A stretch of DNA of 5,410 bases, from contig JAAYWU010000133.1 in assembly GCA_012516295.1 (NCBI GenBank), positions 1 to 5,410 of the forward strand, read 5' to 3'. Position numbers and translations under genes: made by a program. Shown here piece after piece: positions 4,536-5,410 of this stretch. The notes beneath the pieces were generated by a model, which saw nothing but the letters and a program-made list of their open reading frames with translations, was not told the origin of the DNA and searched no databases. Source of the DNA: Clostridiales bacterium. Lineage in GTDB: Bacteria; Bacillota; Clostridia; Oscillospirales; Acutalibacteraceae. The number at the start of each line of letters is the position of its first letter. The first letter of the stretch is position 1.

Positions 4536-5410
4536 ATGGTAATCAAGCTTTTCGACCGTCACAGCATCTTCGTCTGCGTATGCCTGCTTGCGGCGGCGGT
4601 CGCTGTTTCCATGGCGTTGAATATGGAAAACAAAAAGGCAGGAGGAATTCCTGCCGTTTCCGCACAGCAGGCTTCTGCCTTTCAGCCGAATGACCCAACC
4701 GCGCCGCAGCAAAGCATTCCGGAGCCGGACACAGCGCCCGCGGTTGCGTCCGCGCCGGCTGAACAGGTGAAAGCACCGGCCGATGAAATGCGCGCGGTGT
4801 GGGTGCCGTATATGAGTCTGGATATGAGTAAAAGCAGCGATAAAAGCGAGGCGGCCTTTCAAAAAAAATTTGACGCCATTGTGTCCGGAGCGAAAAATTG
4901 CGGCATGAACACGCTGATTGTGCAGGTGCGTCCGTTTGGCGACGCTTTGTACAAGTCCGCGTATTTTCCATGGAGCCATGTGATCGGCGGCACACAGGGT
5001 GTGAATCCGGGCTACGACCCGCTCGCGTTGATGGTCGCGTCAGCACATAAGGCGGGGCTGAAGCTTCACGCGTGGATCAATCCCTTGCGTATTCAGACGT
5101 CGGCGACGCCGTCCATTCTGGCGCAGGAAAACAACTATAATCTATGGAAGAAGGATCCCGCAAAGGCCGGATGGACAGTAGACTGTGCAAACGGAAAATA
5201 TTATAATCCCGCCTACGCACAGGTCCGCAAGCTCATTGCGGACGGCGCCCAAGAGGTCGCGAAAAATTATGACGTAGACGGGATCCAGTTCGACGATTCT
5301 TTTTATCCCCCGCAGGACGCTTCCTTCGACAAAAGTGCATACGACAGCTATTGGGCGGCCGCTTCCAAAAGGGGCACGCCGGTCAGCCTTCTGGAATGGC
5401 GGCAGGGAAA
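4536..5410 (+). CDS. Secreted GHL10-family (family 10-like) glycosyl hydrolase, N-terminal part
   Basis: A predicted exported or membrane-anchored hydrolase; 291 residues are visible and the C-terminus is off-window. Residues 1-10 are a basic N-region (MVIKLFDRHS) and 11-28 a hydrophobic core (IFVCVCLLAAAVAVSMAL) without a lipobox, so it is a signal peptide or uncleaved anchor. A Pro/Ala/Gln-rich linker runs from about 38 to 82. The barrel domain begins at EMRAVWVPYMSLDM (84-97). It contains NTLIVQVRPFGDALY (Q130, R132, P133), LHAWINP (177-183) and DVDGIQFDDSFYP (246-258), all landmarks of the GHL10 domain (PF02638; YngK-like proteins). The acidic residues D248, D253 and D254 are candidates for the active site. 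The family usually has DDYFYP; Ser255 replaces the Tyr here. The substrate is unproven; a cell-wall or other surface glycan is an inference. The gene diverges from the zinc-ribbon gene with overlapping promoters. Confidence 0.88.
   Translation, partial: MVIKLFDRHSIFVCVCLLAAAVAVSMALNMENKKAGGIPAVSAQQASAFQPNDPTAPQQSIPEPDTAPAVASAPAEQVKAPADEMRAVWVPYMSLDMSKSSDKSEAAFQKKFDAIVSGAKNCGMNTLIVQVRPFGDALYKSAYFPWSHVIGGTQGVNPGYDPLALMVASAHKAGLKLHAWINPLRIQTSATPSILAQENNYNLWKKDPAKAGWTVDCANGKYYNPAYAQVRKLIADGAQEVAKNYDVDGIQFDDSFYPPQDASFDKSAYDSYWAAASKRGTPVSLLEWRQG

Noticed and set aside
4470..5046. Two minus-strand frames of about 167-169 codons
   Set aside because: They are Arg/His/Pro-rich translations opposite the GHL10 gene, the usual shadow composition, and cover its promoter region.

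Overview
The window looks like chromosomal DNA from a Gram-positive, endospore-forming Clostridia-type bacterium. The reasons are purine-rich Shine-Dalgarno sites ahead of most genes, sigma-A style promoters, and a LysM-GH18 spore-cortex lytic enzyme of the SleL/YaaH type preceded by a candidate sigma-E promoter. Oscillospiraceae or a relative is my guess from overall protein flavour; no single marker proves it.

Left part (1-536, minus): the N-terminal third of a CtpE-like cation-transporting P-type ATPase, cut by the window edge. A 267-base AT-rich divergent spacer (537-803) holds a promoter for each side and an 11-bp inverted repeat. It leads to a plus-strand polytopic membrane protein of the O-antigen ligase/polymerase (Wzy-C) type at 804-1921. 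That gene is broken by a one-base frameshift near 1473-1482 in a GGTT-like repeat. The downstream frame also stays open past its TAA as far as 2029.

Middle (1922-2335): no convincing independent gene. It holds a plus-strand intrinsic terminator (2124-2159) for the ligase transcript, about 140 bases with nothing recognisable, and a long bidirectional terminator (2300-2334).

Right part, minus strand: three genes in one direction. These are a zinc-ribbon protein (4042-4410), a DUF1294 small membrane protein (3754-4026) 15 bases downstream, and the SleL-like enzyme (2336-3622) with its own candidate sporulation promoter. No terminator separates DUF1294 from sleL, so readthrough is possible. The zinc-ribbon gene and a plus-strand secreted GHL10-family glycosyl hydrolase (4536 to the window end) diverge from one short region in which their -35/-10 elements overlap on opposite strands.

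I see no CRISPR array, tRNA, rRNA, insertion sequence or recognisable defence system. The region mixes cell-envelope and spore functions: polysaccharide polymerisation or ligation, cortex hydrolysis, and a secreted glycosidase. The most useful points for follow-up are the disrupted ligase gene, the overlapping divergent promoters and the candidate sigma-E promoter.
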